Shown: in pieces, positions 1-8,874 of the stretch
Numbering within the stretch: the first letter of the stretch is position 1
Layout: each line of letters opens with the position of its first letter
Origin: Alteromonas sp. MMG017
GTDB lineage: Bacteria; Pseudomonadota; Gammaproteobacteria; Enterobacterales; Alteromonadaceae
Assembly: GCF_018100795.1 (NCBI RefSeq)
Contig: NZ_JAGJDY010000002.1
Location: 62,001-126,000, forward strand
Reading direction: 5' to 3'
DNA: 64,000 nt
Notes under the pieces: generated by a model
Database searches by the model: none
What the model was told of the DNA's origin: nothing
What the model saw: the letters and a program-made list of their open reading frames with translations, nothing else
Program-made: the position numbers and the translations under genes

Positions 1-425
1 GGTTTGCTTATAAGAAAACGCATGACTCTTAAATAAAACATTTATAAATTCAATTAGTAGTTCGAACACACCTCTCTCTCGCAAGTTTCGGGTAGTGCGA
101 CAGTTTGAAAACTTTAGCTGGAGTCAGGTGTGCATGTCGCCCGTCTGGATGATGAAGCCATCATTTTTGCGCATCCTGAGTGTTAATTTCCCACCTTATC
201 AGATGTAATTTTTGGTAGAACCAGCCTTAGATAATGCTAATGCATAAAAAAGAAAAATAATAAAATAGTTATATAAAAACGAAGTTAGCAATTTTTTTGT
301 TCCGACTAATCGCTTGTGTAGTTTAAATCGTATTACTAGACTATAAGTCTCTTCCGTAAAAATACGTTTATTCGCGCCAGAACACACGTGTTTTTTCTTT
401 TTCGACTCAGCCTAAGGATTTTCTC
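1..425. other. Left-edge stretch without a recognisable gene
   Basis: This AT-rich stretch precedes the beta-helix lipoprotein. I find no convincing complete gene. One short open frame at 118-186 (+) reads LESGVHVARLDDEAIIF and then stops. It is protein-like but closed upstream by a TAG at 115-117, so it could be a decayed gene end or chance. The promoter and leader of the gene at 426 should lie in the right half. The ribosome site AAGGA sits about 9 bases before that start. Confidence 0.5.
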
Positions 426-2969
426 ATGGAATCCCTTTCTATGCGTTACAGACAGTTATTCTCTTTATTTATTATAGCGTTGGTGGTGGTACTAGCATCT
501 TGCTCAGTGTCGAATCCCCCTCAAAAAAGTAACTCCGTTAACAACCAATTGGGAGCGGTAATTCAAGCTCACCTTGCTGCGAGCAAAGCGAGTAATGAAA
601 CCGACTTAACTACTGCCCTATCAAGAATGAAGATGTCGAAGTCGGCTAAAGTAATTATCTCGAAACACAACGATAATATTATTCACTTATATAAAACAGG
701 AACATTATTGCTAGTTGTACAGAACAAATATCGGGGAAATGAAATTTCAGAGAAATTGGCTTATACGGATGATACACCTTCGTCAATTTCAACCCTTGTT
801 TCTTTGTTCCCAATAGATGCGTATAGAATTCTGACTTACGCGAGTGCAAAGAACCTAATTGACGAAAGTAGCCTGTTAGCAATCGCGGTTGAAAATAAAC
901 TAGACCCAACAATTGTATTGGATGCTTCTGCCACAGGCATGGAAAATAGTGCCACCCCACTTATACACTCAGTTGGCCTAGTAATTTACGGGCAAGACGA
1001 GGATAGTACGAGTGAAGTAAAATACAGAAAAGTTGGCAATAATAAATGGCTTCCAGCATTAGAGCTTGCATGGGAGCCGATATACGGTGCACTTTCAGGA
1101 AGCATTGTACATCTAGAGCCAGATACCCAATATGAGGTTGAAATCTTAGTAACTGATTACCACGACACTAAAAAACAGTACTTTTTCGATTTTAAAACGC
1201 GCCCTAATTCTCCCCCGATAGATCCTGAGAAAATTTATTACCTTTCTGAAATATACAACGGAGGTCAATTAGATTTAGAAGCACTAAATATACACGGCGA
1301 TGAAAACGGTTACGCAAAAATTATTGGTGACGGTCCGGTTATAACTGCTTCTGACGAGTTCCTGTCGGCTGTAAACATCGGCTCCCAAGCTTACATTATG
1401 CTTGAAAATCTCACTATTAAAGGTGGGCAAAGATATGGGGTTTACTCAGATAAAACTCATCATATATGGATCAAAGGTTGTGACATATCTGAGTATGGAA
1501 ATGTAGCAAATGATTATAGAGGTGGTATTGGTTATAAGTCTGTCGAAAGCACTTCACCTATTAATTACGACTCAGGAATTTACTTAGAAAAAACAGGGGT
1601 ATCAGTAATTGAAGACTGCATTATTGAGAACCCAAATGGTAAAGCGAATCACTGGGGCTTTGGCCACCCCAAAGGGCCAAATGCTCTACAGATTTACGCA
1701 TACCACCCAGAAGAAGTTTACCGTGGACAGATAATTGTAAGAAATAACCGCTTCTTCGGCACCGACTCAAACAGGTTCAATGACGTAATTGAAGGTCGAA
1801 AAAATGCATATAGAACTGGTGGGTTTGTACGTGACTCCGCTATATATGGGAATTATTTAGCGTACGCAAATGATGATCTGATTGAAATAGATGGCGGCCA
1901 ACGGAATGTATTAGTTTATGAAAATGAGATGACACAGGGCTATGTTGGCATAAGTATTGCTCCTAATATGTTAGGACCGAGCTATGTTTTTCACAACTAC
2001 ATACATGACTTGGGCGATGAAACTGGTAAAGAATGGGCAGCCATAAAAGCAGGAGGGTTGCTGTCAAAGCCAGCCGGAAAAACATATATACTTGAAAACT
2101 ATATTATTACAGATAGAAACGGGATAGCGGCCTCAAGCGTGAGCAGCGACAGGACCTTTTGGGTAGAAGCGACCAATAATATAATAATCAATAGATTATT
2201 TAATAATGCTGTTGGACTTGGGATTTTCGATAAAGAAAAATCACCCCTGTCGCAATTTACAAACAATGTTATCTTTAATACCAAAATAGGTAGACCAAAC
2301 TTAGATGTAGCGTCCGATAGCTTACTTACCCACCCATTAACTACCGACACGGTCTTTAATTACGGGCTGAAAAATGAGCCGAGCATCGTACTGCCTATCT
2401 CTGATTCACATTTGGTGCCTAACTTTAGTCGATTATCGGATAATAATTCAACTGGCACGCCGCTTGCCTTTAATATTGAAATTAAAGAAGAACAGCTTTC
2501 GTCATTTGATAACCAAACTCAATATGGCAATGTAGATGTAGAGAATGAATCTAGTATCAGACTCAGTGGGAATATTTGGTATAAGCTCCCGTTTGAATAT
2601 GTTATCGAAGATGACACTATATTGTCTTTAAATTATGAGATTATCGGTGAAGCTGAAATTGTTGGTATTGCACTAGAAACAAATAATTCACTTACCGCAT
2701 CCAAAGTTATTAGACTTAGTGGTTCACAACAATATGGAAATAATCTGACTCAATTAGTTGGGTACGATAACTACGGGGAAATTACTATAGAAGCTGGTAA
2801 ATACCATTCAGGGAAAATCAACTATATCGTGTTTATATTGGATAACGATATAGAACAAGAAAAGAATAACAGCTCGGTTACATTCTCAGAGTTGAGAATA
2901 AGTAAAAAAATTGTTGGTATGAATTATACCGATGAAGGCAAAGATATCGTAATCGGGTTAACTAACTAG
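426..2969 (+). CDS. Parallel beta-helix lipoprotein, EPS-associated
   Basis: Predicted lipoprotein of 847 residues. The N-terminus has a charged start, a hydrophobic run and the lipobox LASC (cysteine near residue 26), so it should be lipid-anchored after export. Residues about 170-260 resemble a fibronectin-III-like sandwich ending in FDFKTRP. Residues about 290-640 have the N- and G-rich short strands of a right-handed parallel beta-helix, a fold common in polysaccharide lyases and epimerases. The last 200 residues look like a further beta-rich module. I see no motif that fixes an enzymatic activity, so lyase, epimerase or polysaccharide binding are all open. The ATG at 426 has AAGGA at good spacing; an in-frame ATG at 441 is less well placed. 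A sulfotransferase and sugar nucleotide genes follow on the same strand, which suggests a role on the exported polymer. Confidence 0.75.
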   Translation: MESLSMRYRQLFSLFIIALVVVLASCSVSNPPQKSNSVNNQLGAVIQAHLAASKASNETDLTTALSRMKMSKSAKVIISKHNDNIIHLYKTGTLLLVVQNKYRGNEISEKLAYTDDTPSSISTLVSLFPIDAYRILTYASAKNLIDESSLLAIAVENKLDPTIVLDASATGMENSATPLIHSVGLVIYGQDEDSTSEVKYRKVGNNKWLPALELAWEPIYGALSGSIVHLEPDTQYEVEILVTDYHDTKKQYFFDFKTRPNSPPIDPEKIYYLSEIYNGGQLDLEALNIHGDENGYAKIIGDGPVITASDEFLSAVNIGSQAYIMLENLTIKGGQRYGVYSDKTHHIWIKGCDISEYGNVANDYRGGIGYKSVESTSPINYDSGIYLEKTGVSVIEDCIIENPNGKANHWGFGHPKGPNALQIYAYHPEEVYRGQIIVRNNRFFGTDSNRFNDVIEGRKNAYRTGGFVRDSAIYGNYLAYANDDLIEIDGGQRNVLVYENEMTQGYVGISIAPNMLGPSYVFHNYIHDLGDETGKEWAAIKAGGLLSKPAGKTYILENYIITDRNGIAASSVSSDRTFWVEATNNIIINRLFNNAVGLGIFDKEKSPLSQFTNNVIFNTKIGRPNLDVASDSLLTHPLTTDTVFNYGLKNEPSIVLPISDSHLVPNFSRLSDNNSTGTPLAFNIEIKEEQLSSFDNQTQYGNVDVENESSIRLSGNIWYKLPFEYVIEDDTILSLNYEIIGEAEIVGIALETNNSLTASKVIRLSGSQQYGNNLTQLVGYDNYGEITIEAGKYHSGKINYIVFILDNDIEQEKNNSSVTFSELRISKKIVGMNYTDEGKDIVIGLTN

Positions 2970-3012
2970 ATAAAATTTAAATAAAAGCAATGCACTTAAA
3001 GGTAAAGCATAA

Positions 3013-3786
3013 ATGCGAAATTTAATAAAACAAAATGCTGAAAGTTTTCTATCACGTTACCCAAAAGTCTTTTTTTGTCATATACCCAAATGTGCAGGGG
3101 TGTCACTATCGAACGCAATTCACGCTTCTCTATACCCTAGTATTTTTAAAGCTACTAGGATAAGTAGCCATATAGATCTTAAAGCTAGCAAAATAAGTGC
3201 TCAACTATTAGATATAGATATGATCATGGCTCGAGAAGTGCAGCTGGCTTTTCATCTTAGCGACAAGTACAAACGATTTACGACAGGTCATTGTAGAGCG
3301 AGACCTGAAATTGTTGATAACTTCAGTGATACTTGGAATTTTGTAACTATCCTACGAGACCCTAACAAAAGATTTGTATCTGAGTTTGTTTACAACAAAT
3401 ACAAAGAATCTGATTGGATGAGGCATAGTGATGAAATAGAGGATTATCTAGCGTCTGCTGCAGCACTGCATTCTGCGACCACATACGCCAGATATTTTTC
3501 GAAATATAATAATGCCGAAGAAATTTTTGCTAACGAAGACGAAGCTATTACCTCCGCTATTACTAACTTGAAGAGTTTTGCTGTATCTGGAACTCTAGAA
3601 AAGTTAGACGAGTGGCAAAACAAATTTAACTCACATTTTCAGACAAGAATAAAAATAGATAGTAAAAATTCTAGTCCCAATAAGACAGCATCATCAAACC
3701 TGTATGAAAATAAAGATATAATGAGTAAAATTCAAAATATTAGTAGGATAGATTACGCAATATATAGCTCTCTTGTTAACACGTAG
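3013..3786 (+). CDS. Sulfotransferase family protein (carbohydrate type)
   Basis: Protein of 257 residues with both signatures of PAPS-dependent sulfotransferases. The 5'-phosphosulfate loop is HIPKCAGVSL (residues 23-32). The 3'-phosphate motif is ILRDPNKRFVSEF (about 113-125), with Arg115, Arg120 and Ser123 as likely phosphate contacts. The family moves sulfate from PAPS to a hydroxyl of a sugar. No signal peptide or membrane segment is visible, so it should act in the cytoplasm on nucleotide- or lipid-linked sugars. It lies 43 bases after the beta-helix lipoprotein and before manC, so sulfation of this EPS is the natural inference. The ATG has AAAGG upstream. The gene is visibly richer in A and T than the core genes in the right half of the window, as is common for transferred polysaccharide genes. 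Confidence 0.8.
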   Translation: MRNLIKQNAESFLSRYPKVFFCHIPKCAGVSLSNAIHASLYPSIFKATRISSHIDLKASKISAQLLDIDMIMAREVQLAFHLSDKYKRFTTGHCRARPEIVDNFSDTWNFVTILRDPNKRFVSEFVYNKYKESDWMRHSDEIEDYLASAAALHSATTYARYFSKYNNAEEIFANEDEAITSAITNLKSFAVSGTLEKLDEWQNKFNSHFQTRIKIDSKNSSPNKTASSNLYENKDIMSKIQNISRIDYAIYSSLVNT

Positions 3787-3884
3787 CTATGAAGTGTTTT
3801 TATTAAAAGTTCAAAATCTTCCTCGAACACTTCATAATATTGGTAAAACATTCAGTTAATACTCTCTAAAAAGGAAATCTATCA

Positions 3885-5291
3885 ATGAAACCAGTCATTT
3901 TAGCTGGCGGCACAGGAAGCCGTTTGTGGCCGAAGTCTCGTGCGGCGCTACCAAAACAATTTTTGTCGTTAACATCAGCCAATACGATGTTACAAGATAC
4001 TGTTACTCGTTTAGGTGACAAACCCACAGAAGCGCCTGTATTTATTTGTAACGAAGCACATAGATTCCTCGTCGCGGAGCAATTAAGACAAAAGAGCATC
4101 ATCCATGGCGGGATTCTTCTGGAGCCTGTCGGTAGGAATACGGCGCCGGCAATAGCTTTAGCTGCAATACACGCAATAAAAGCTGGTGAAGACCCGACCC
4201 TACTCGTTCTAGCCGCAGACCACTTAATACAAGATAACGAAGCTTTTCATTCAGCCATAAATCAAGCCGAAAAACTTGCAGAAAAAGGGAAACTAGTGAC
4301 GTTTGGAATAGTTCCTACTAAAGCTCATACTGGCTTCGGCTATATCAAATCTGGAAGTTCACTAGAAGTAGGCTTCGAAGTAGACAGCTTCGTAGAGAAG
4401 CCAGAATTATCTATAGCTAAAGAATATATTTCATCCGGTAACTACTACTGGAATAGTGGTATGTTCATGTTCAAAGCGAGTAGATATTTAGAAGAGTTGG
4501 AAAAATACAGCCCAGAAATTTTAGAAGTTTGTAAGCAAGCAATTGAATCTGAAACTCCCGATTTAGACTTTATCAGAGTCGATAAAGATATTTTTTCTAA
4601 CTGTAAAGACGACTCAATTGACTATGCCGTGATGGAAAAAACAACTAGCGCAGCCATGGTGCCTTTAGACGCTGGTTGGTCTGACGTGGGAAGTTGGACT
4701 TCACTGTGGGAAACCGCTAAAAAAGACGAAAATGGTAATGCTACTATCGGCGATACTATCTTGGAAAACACCACAAATAGTTACGTTAACTCTGAGCAGC
4801 GACTAGTAGCAGTCATTGGCTTGGATGATGTAATTGTGGTTGAAACTAAAGACGCAGTAATGGTTGCGCATAAAAATGATGCTCAAAGTATTAAGAATGT
4901 AGTCAGTAAACTAAAATCTGACAAACGTCCCGAATTTGAGTTTCACCGTGAAGTATTTAGGCCTTGGGGTAGCTACGATTCAATCGACAACGGATCGCGA
5001 TTTCAAGTTAAACGAATCACTGTTAAACCCGGCGAGAAACTATCGGTGCAAATGCACCATCACAGAGCAGAGCATTGGATAGTCGTTTCTGGTAGCGCGA
5101 ACGTCACCATAGACGACAAAACCAAATTAGTAACTGAAAACGAATCTGTCTATATTCCAATAGGTTCCGTCCACGCGCTTGAGAACCCCGGCAAAATCCC
5201 GTTAGAGCTTATTGAGGTCCAGTCAGGCGCTTACTTAGGTGAAGATGACATTGTTCGTTTTTCAGATAGATATGGAAGAACAGCGAAGTAA
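3885..5291 (+). CDS. manC: Mannose-1-phosphate guanylyltransferase / mannose-6-phosphate isomerase
   Basis: Bifunctional type II enzyme of 468 residues, the usual length. Residues 4-24 carry the nucleotidyltransferase signature ([14 protein letters not shown], then PKQFL), and FVEKP near residue 168 is the sugar-binding motif. The C-terminal cupin (about 350-468) has the phosphomannose isomerase metal-site residues HHHRAEHW. The enzyme makes GDP-mannose from mannose-1-phosphate, and the cupin domain interconverts fructose-6-P and mannose-6-P. GDP-mannose (or GDP-fucose derived from it) is therefore a likely precursor of this polymer. The start has AAGGA 9 bases upstream. No phosphomannomutase gene is visible in the window. 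Confidence 0.95.
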   Translation: MKPVILAGGTGSRLWPKSRAALPKQFLSLTSANTMLQDTVTRLGDKPTEAPVFICNEAHRFLVAEQLRQKSIIHGGILLEPVGRNTAPAIALAAIHAIKAGEDPTLLVLAADHLIQDNEAFHSAINQAEKLAEKGKLVTFGIVPTKAHTGFGYIKSGSSLEVGFEVDSFVEKPELSIAKEYISSGNYYWNSGMFMFKASRYLEELEKYSPEILEVCKQAIESETPDLDFIRVDKDIFSNCKDDSIDYAVMEKTTSAAMVPLDAGWSDVGSWTSLWETAKKDENGNATIGDTILENTTNSYVNSEQRLVAVIGLDDVIVVETKDAVMVAHKNDAQSIKNVVSKLKSDKRPEFEFHREVFRPWGSYDSIDNGSRFQVKRITVKPGEKLSVQMHHHRAEHWIVVSGSANVTIDDKTKLVTENESVYIPIGSVHALENPGKIPLELIEVQSGAYLGEDDIVRFSDRYGRTAK

Positions 5292-5345
5292 CCACCGTTA
5301 CAAGGTTTAGTAAAATCGTAAAACGGATTTAATTAAGGAATATAA

Positions 5346-6155
5346 GTGTTTAAACGTATAAAAGGTAGCCCAAAAGTCGAAAGTGCTCTGAAACTACAGA
5401 ACAAGGTGTATTTCTGGAACCCTAAAGACAAGAAGCCCAACATCGGAGACTATTTGGCATATGAAACAGTTTTATATGCCTTAAACCTTAGAGATAAACA
5501 TCCACTAGATATTGATACAGGTAAAATATTGTCCATCGGATCGGTACTTCATTTTGCGAATGATAATGATGTGATTTGGGGTACAGGAAGAAACGGAAAA
5601 ATTGATGAAAATAAACATACCTTCTCTAAATTAGATGTGAGAAGTGTACGTGGCCCTTTGACCAAAGAGTACCTAGAATCTAAGAATATAGAGGTGCCTG
5701 AGGTATTTGGTGACCCTGGTATACTAGCACCATTCCTTTACCCTAAAGACCTGTTGAATACAGTAGGTAAGCAACGCAAAAACGGGATTGCCGTAATTCC
5801 ACAATTAAATGATGACTTCAAAATTTATAGTGCTTACGAGAGTCAACTTGTTTCACCAAGGCAGCTACCCGCAAACTTTATCTCTCAAATATGCAATGCT
5901 GAGAAAGTAATTACGAGTAGTCTACATGGAATTGTTCTGGCAGAAGCATTTGGCATACCAGCAGTGTTTTACGACTCAGGTAGTGGGGAAAACATATTCA
6001 AATATAACGATTATTATCAGGGTACTGGCCGGAAAGATTTTGCGATAGGAAAGTCTATAGAGGAATGTTTAGACCTTACTACACAGCCAATTCCTGACCT
6101 CCATGAACGTCAATTGGCACTTTTTGCAAGTTTTCCATTCGATCGCTTTCAGTAA
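5346..6155 (+). CDS. Polysaccharide pyruvyltransferase family protein
   Basis: Protein of 269 residues of the PS_pyruv_trans family (CsaB, WcaK, ExoV type). Landmarks are NIGDYLAYE near residue 33, SVRGPLTKEYL near 99, GDPGILAPF near 122 and the C-terminal SSLHGIVLAEAFGIP near 192. Known members add a pyruvate ketal from phosphoenolpyruvate to a sugar, which gives the polymer a negative charge. No signal or membrane segment is seen. Translation starts at GTG with AAGGA about 8 bases upstream. It is 54 bases after manC and is the last gene of the forward block; a hairpin follows at 6175. The exact acceptor sugar cannot be told from sequence. Confidence 0.85.
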   Translation: MFKRIKGSPKVESALKLQNKVYFWNPKDKKPNIGDYLAYETVLYALNLRDKHPLDIDTGKILSIGSVLHFANDNDVIWGTGRNGKIDENKHTFSKLDVRSVRGPLTKEYLESKNIEVPEVFGDPGILAPFLYPKDLLNTVGKQRKNGIAVIPQLNDDFKIYSAYESQLVSPRQLPANFISQICNAEKVITSSLHGIVLAEAFGIPAVFYDSGSGENIFKYNDYYQGTGRKDFAIGKSIEECLDLTTQPIPDLHERQLALFASFPFDRFQ

Positions 6156-6174
6156 AAATACTAAAATTACTTTA

Positions 6175-6209
6175 GTAAAACCAGTAAGTCTGTTACTGGT
6201 TTTACCTTC
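6175..6209 (+). terminator. Hairpin after pyruvyltransferase gene
   Basis: Perfect 13-bp stem GTAAAACCAGTAA (6175-6187) with its complement at 6193-6205 and a 5-base loop. The following run is only partly T (CTTCT), so this is a moderate intrinsic terminator candidate. Confidence 0.55.
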
Positions 6210-6485
6210 TACTGTTGCATTAATACTTCCCACTTTACCCCGACACACTAGCCTGTATTTAAACAGGCCAAAACTTCCTTATTAGTTCCTCAAGATTTAA
6301 TGATTCAAAATAAAAATATTAGGGCTTAGTTATTTTACAGCTTATCTAAGCTCTAATCATTTTTGCCGATAAAAGTACAACCTGAATATCTTTTCCGCTG
6401 GCGAATTTTTAATAGAATAACATCGTGCATTTTTAGTCGACAAAGCAGTATTGTAATATCTTAATTTTCTGAATGGGGAACGGGA

Positions 6486-6569
6486 ATGGAAAATAATTCT
6501 GTAGGTAAAATAGCAAAGACAAATACGTTAGTTCGATTAGCCACAAAGAAAAAACCACTTGCCAACTAG
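6486..6569 (+). CDS. Possible 27-residue peptide (uncertain)
   Basis: Short open frame MENNSVGKIAKTNTLVRLA..., lysine rich, preceded by GGGGAACGGGA directly before the ATG. Its last codons run into the hairpin at 6551-6583. No homologue is recognised. It may be a small peptide or a chance frame. The purine-rich site just before the ATG is the only positive sign. Confidence 0.2.
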   Translation: MENNSVGKIAKTNTLVRLATKKKPLAN

Positions 6570-6583
6570 GGGCAAGTGGTTTT
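6551..6583 (-). terminator. Terminator of the PEP-CTERM-like gene
   Basis: Perfect 13-bp stem AAAACCACTTGCC (6551-6563) with GGCAAGTGGTTTT (6571-6583) and a 7-base loop. Read on the minus strand it is followed by a T-rich run, which fits termination of the gene ending at 6616. It may also work on the plus strand. Confidence 0.75.
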
Positions 6584-6615
6584 TATTACCGAATAGGATT
6601 TTACATAAAAGCTAA

Positions 6616-7257
6616 TTAAACCGCTTTACGTGCTCTTGAGGCGCCAAGTAATAATACTGAAGCAAACATCAACCCCAAAACACCTGGTTCACTCACTGTG
6701 GCTACAGGAGCTGAAGGTGCCGCAGTAGGAGCAAAGCTACTATCTGTAGTAGATATACTGTATAGCGACTGGCCGTCAACACCATTTTGATCTTGGTCGT
6801 TAATGAAAACCAAATAGTTGTATGTGCCAGTTAAATAGTTGCCCAAGTCGACTGTAAAAGTAACCGTAGAACCTTCTGTTGTATAAGTATTAAAATCCTG
6901 AACACCGAAAGTTTGGCTTCCAGCTAACTGAAAATACCTATCACCGCCATTGTTATAATCGGCTGACGTATCAAAAATAGTGTCATTATCGAAACCGAAA
7001 CCGTGTAATTCACCGATTGATGATGAAGAAAACGTAATTTCCAATATAGTGCTGCTATCGATTACATAAGGACCGTTAAAAGCAACCCAATTGTTCCCGA
7101 ACATATCAAGTGATGTACTATCAGTGCTTGCTACCACAGTACCATCTGTAAACTGGTTACCATAATTGACGAACGGCTGACTCATATCCAATGTAATTAC
7201 GCTTGCGCTACTGCTGAAGCTGAATACAGCTAGAGCCATCAACAAATACTTTTTCAT
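6616..7257 (-). CDS. Secreted protein with PEP-CTERM-like sorting tail
   Basis: Protein of 213 residues counted from the ATG at 7257, which has AGGA 8 bases upstream; a longer frame exists but lacks a ribosome site. Residues 1-18 (MKKYLLMALAVFSFSSSA) form a signal peptide. The body is a beta-rich domain of unknown function. The C-terminus has the three-part layout of a PEP-CTERM anchor: VSEP, a hydrophobic segment (GVLGLMFASVLLLGA) and a basic end (SRARKAV). The canonical motif is VPEP, here varied to VSEP. In known systems an exosortase cleaves such tails and the proteins accompany EPS secretion. No exosortase is encoded in this window, so it must be elsewhere if the tail works. Its site inside the EPS locus supports a role as matrix protein. 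Confidence 0.75.
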   Translation of the reverse strand: MKKYLLMALAVFSFSSSASVITLDMSQPFVNYGNQFTDGTVVASTDSTSLDMFGNNWVAFNGPYVIDSSTILEITFSSSSIGELHGFGFDNDTIFDTSADYNNGGDRYFQLAGSQTFGVQDFNTYTTEGSTVTFTVDLGNYLTGTYNYLVFINDQDQNGVDGQSLYSISTTDSSFAPTAAPSAPVATVSEPGVLGLMFASVLLLGASRARKAV

Positions 7258-7420
7258 TTTAAGTCCTAAATTAACAACTAATACTAACCAAGACAAAGCA
7301 AATACCTTGCCAAAAAACAAAAAACCTTAACATTCATAGACTTGAAACTTTATGGAATTATAAAACCACCTATAAACGTCAAGCTTGTAAAATATACTGA
7401 CACTTAAAATTAAAAAGGCT

Positions 7421-8857
7421 TTATTGATTTTTTTTCAATAAACCAACTACTTCACCCACGCTACTTCTAAAGAATATCATAATCACAATAGCGTAAGTTA
7501 ATCCACCAACACAAATGAGCGCAAGTAGATCAAAAATCAAAGGGATACTATATAAATCCAAGTACACTTCAGCAACCTTTATTGCCGTTATCATAACGAA
7601 GCTTGAAATTATTGATGGTAAACAGAGTTTAATCATCTTTCCTAGTTCAATGTCGTAGTGCTTCTTAACTACACTTACAATAATAGGCATTATTAAATAA
7701 GAGGCTACAGTCATTGAAATAAGCATAACTTCGACACCGAACCAAACTGTACAACCTGAAACTAGGACACTTCCAATGACGCTTATAAGCTTCAATCGCA
7801 GGGCATCTTTAGTTTTTCCTTCAGATATTAACAAATTGGGTAAAAACCATGTGAGGGTTTGAGCTATTATCATTGATGTTGTAATTTGAAGGAATATAGC
7901 ACTCTCTGAGAATTTCGCACCAAAGGTTAGAAGTATGAACTTCTCACTAACTGCACCTAGCCCCAGAAAACTCGGTATTACTACCAATGAGGTGAAATGC
8001 AGCACTTTATAGAAAGCTGCAACTTTTTTTTCATTCGCAACGCGTGACATCGAAGGTACTATCATCTTATTAATTGAAGTAATCGATAATTGGCTAAGAA
8101 CTTCGGTTCCTTTTTTCGAAACAGAAATTAATGCGAATTTTTCTGCCCCTAACACTAAACCCACATATAAATTTGATGCCTTTCCGTGCAAAAAGTTAAT
8201 CACCGCAATAGCAAATAAGGGTAAACAGAAAGAAGTAATTTCATTTAAATGTGAACGCTCTATGCTAAGTGAGACTTTTAACTTTGCCTTAGCAAAAAAC
8301 CAAATAAGCACAACAGTATGTTGAGTTATTTTACCGACAACTACTGACCAAAGCCCTATTCCATTATATGCTAAAGTAATAGTTAACAAGCCTGAAAACA
8401 CCGCAGCGCTTCCTTTTATTGTTGTAATCTCCTTGTTAAGAAAGTCCCTTTCCATTTTTGCAGAAAAAATAGATTGAAGGCCTACAAGTATTGGTAAAAT
8501 AGAGAGAGACAGTATCACCAAAGCGGCAAGCTTCGAATGGGTATAAAAAGCAACTCCCCCACCAATTAAACCTAGTAAAAATGTAAGTACCACTGAAGCC
8601 GAAAGAACAAATGTAAATACACTCGAAAAATAACTTAAATCCCATTCTTTACGTTGGATTAAATTTTGGTTTACTCCAACATTTGTCAACATGTTTGCAA
8701 ATTCAACTATCAGCAAACAAAAAGTGAGAACTCCGAACTCTTCAAGAGTAAGTAATCTTGCCAGGTACATATAAACGAAAAGATCTATGAAGCTTATAGT
8801 AAAAGTTCGTACAACGTTCCACAGCGAGCCCGTGAGTGTTTTCTTTTTAACGTTCAA
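7421..8857 (-). CDS. Wzx-like polysaccharide flippase (MOP superfamily)
   Basis: Integral membrane protein of 478 residues with about 12 to 14 hydrophobic segments, starting with GSLWNVVRTFTISFIDLFVYMYLARLLT and LEEFGVLTF, typical of the Wzx/RfbX/TuaB branch. The family flips lipid-linked oligosaccharide units across the inner membrane. Translation appears to start at a TTG (8857) with a weak GGAA upstream; no better start is available. It lies 17 bases after the glycosyltransferase ending at 8875, so the two are cotranscribed. Notably AT-rich. Confidence 0.85.
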   Translation of the reverse strand: MNVKKKTLTGSLWNVVRTFTISFIDLFVYMYLARLLTLEEFGVLTFCLLIVEFANMLTNVGVNQNLIQRKEWDLSYFSSVFTFVLSASVVLTFLLGLIGGGVAFYTHSKLAALVILSLSILPILVGLQSIFSAKMERDFLNKEITTIKGSAAVFSGLLTITLAYNGIGLWSVVVGKITQHTVVLIWFFAKAKLKVSLSIERSHLNEITSFCLPLFAIAVINFLHGKASNLYVGLVLGAEKFALISVSKKGTEVLSQLSITSINKMIVPSMSRVANEKKVAAFYKVLHFTSLVVIPSFLGLGAVSEKFILLTFGAKFSESAIFLQITTSMIIAQTLTWFLPNLLISEGKTKDALRLKLISVIGSVLVSGCTVWFGVEVMLISMTVASYLIMPIIVSVVKKHYDIELGKMIKLCLPSIISSFVMITAIKVAEVYLDLYSIPLIFDLLALICVGGLTYAIVIMIFFRSSVGEVVGLLKKNQ

Positions 8858-8874
8858 CTTTAATTTTTCCGAAA

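Larger units (their letters stand above)
6156..6615. other. Convergent intergenic region with two hairpins
   Basis: Between the pyruvyltransferase (+) and the PEP-CTERM-like gene (-). It holds a perfect 13-base-pair hairpin at 6175-6205, a 27-codon open frame with a fair ribosome site (6486-6569) and a second perfect hairpin at 6551-6583. I see no other gene. Confidence 0.6.

Noticed and set aside
118..186. Protein-like tail reading LESGVHVARLDDEAIIF, ending at 184-186
   Set aside because: Only about 22 codons, closed upstream by a stop; too short to call a pseudogene.
199..387. Open frame of 62 codons on the minus strand at the left edge
   Set aside because: No ribosome site, no family resemblance and AT-rich composition typical of a leader.
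6103..6285. 60-codon frame overlapping the end of the pyruvyltransferase gene
   Set aside because: Shadow frame that runs through the hairpin; no ribosome site.
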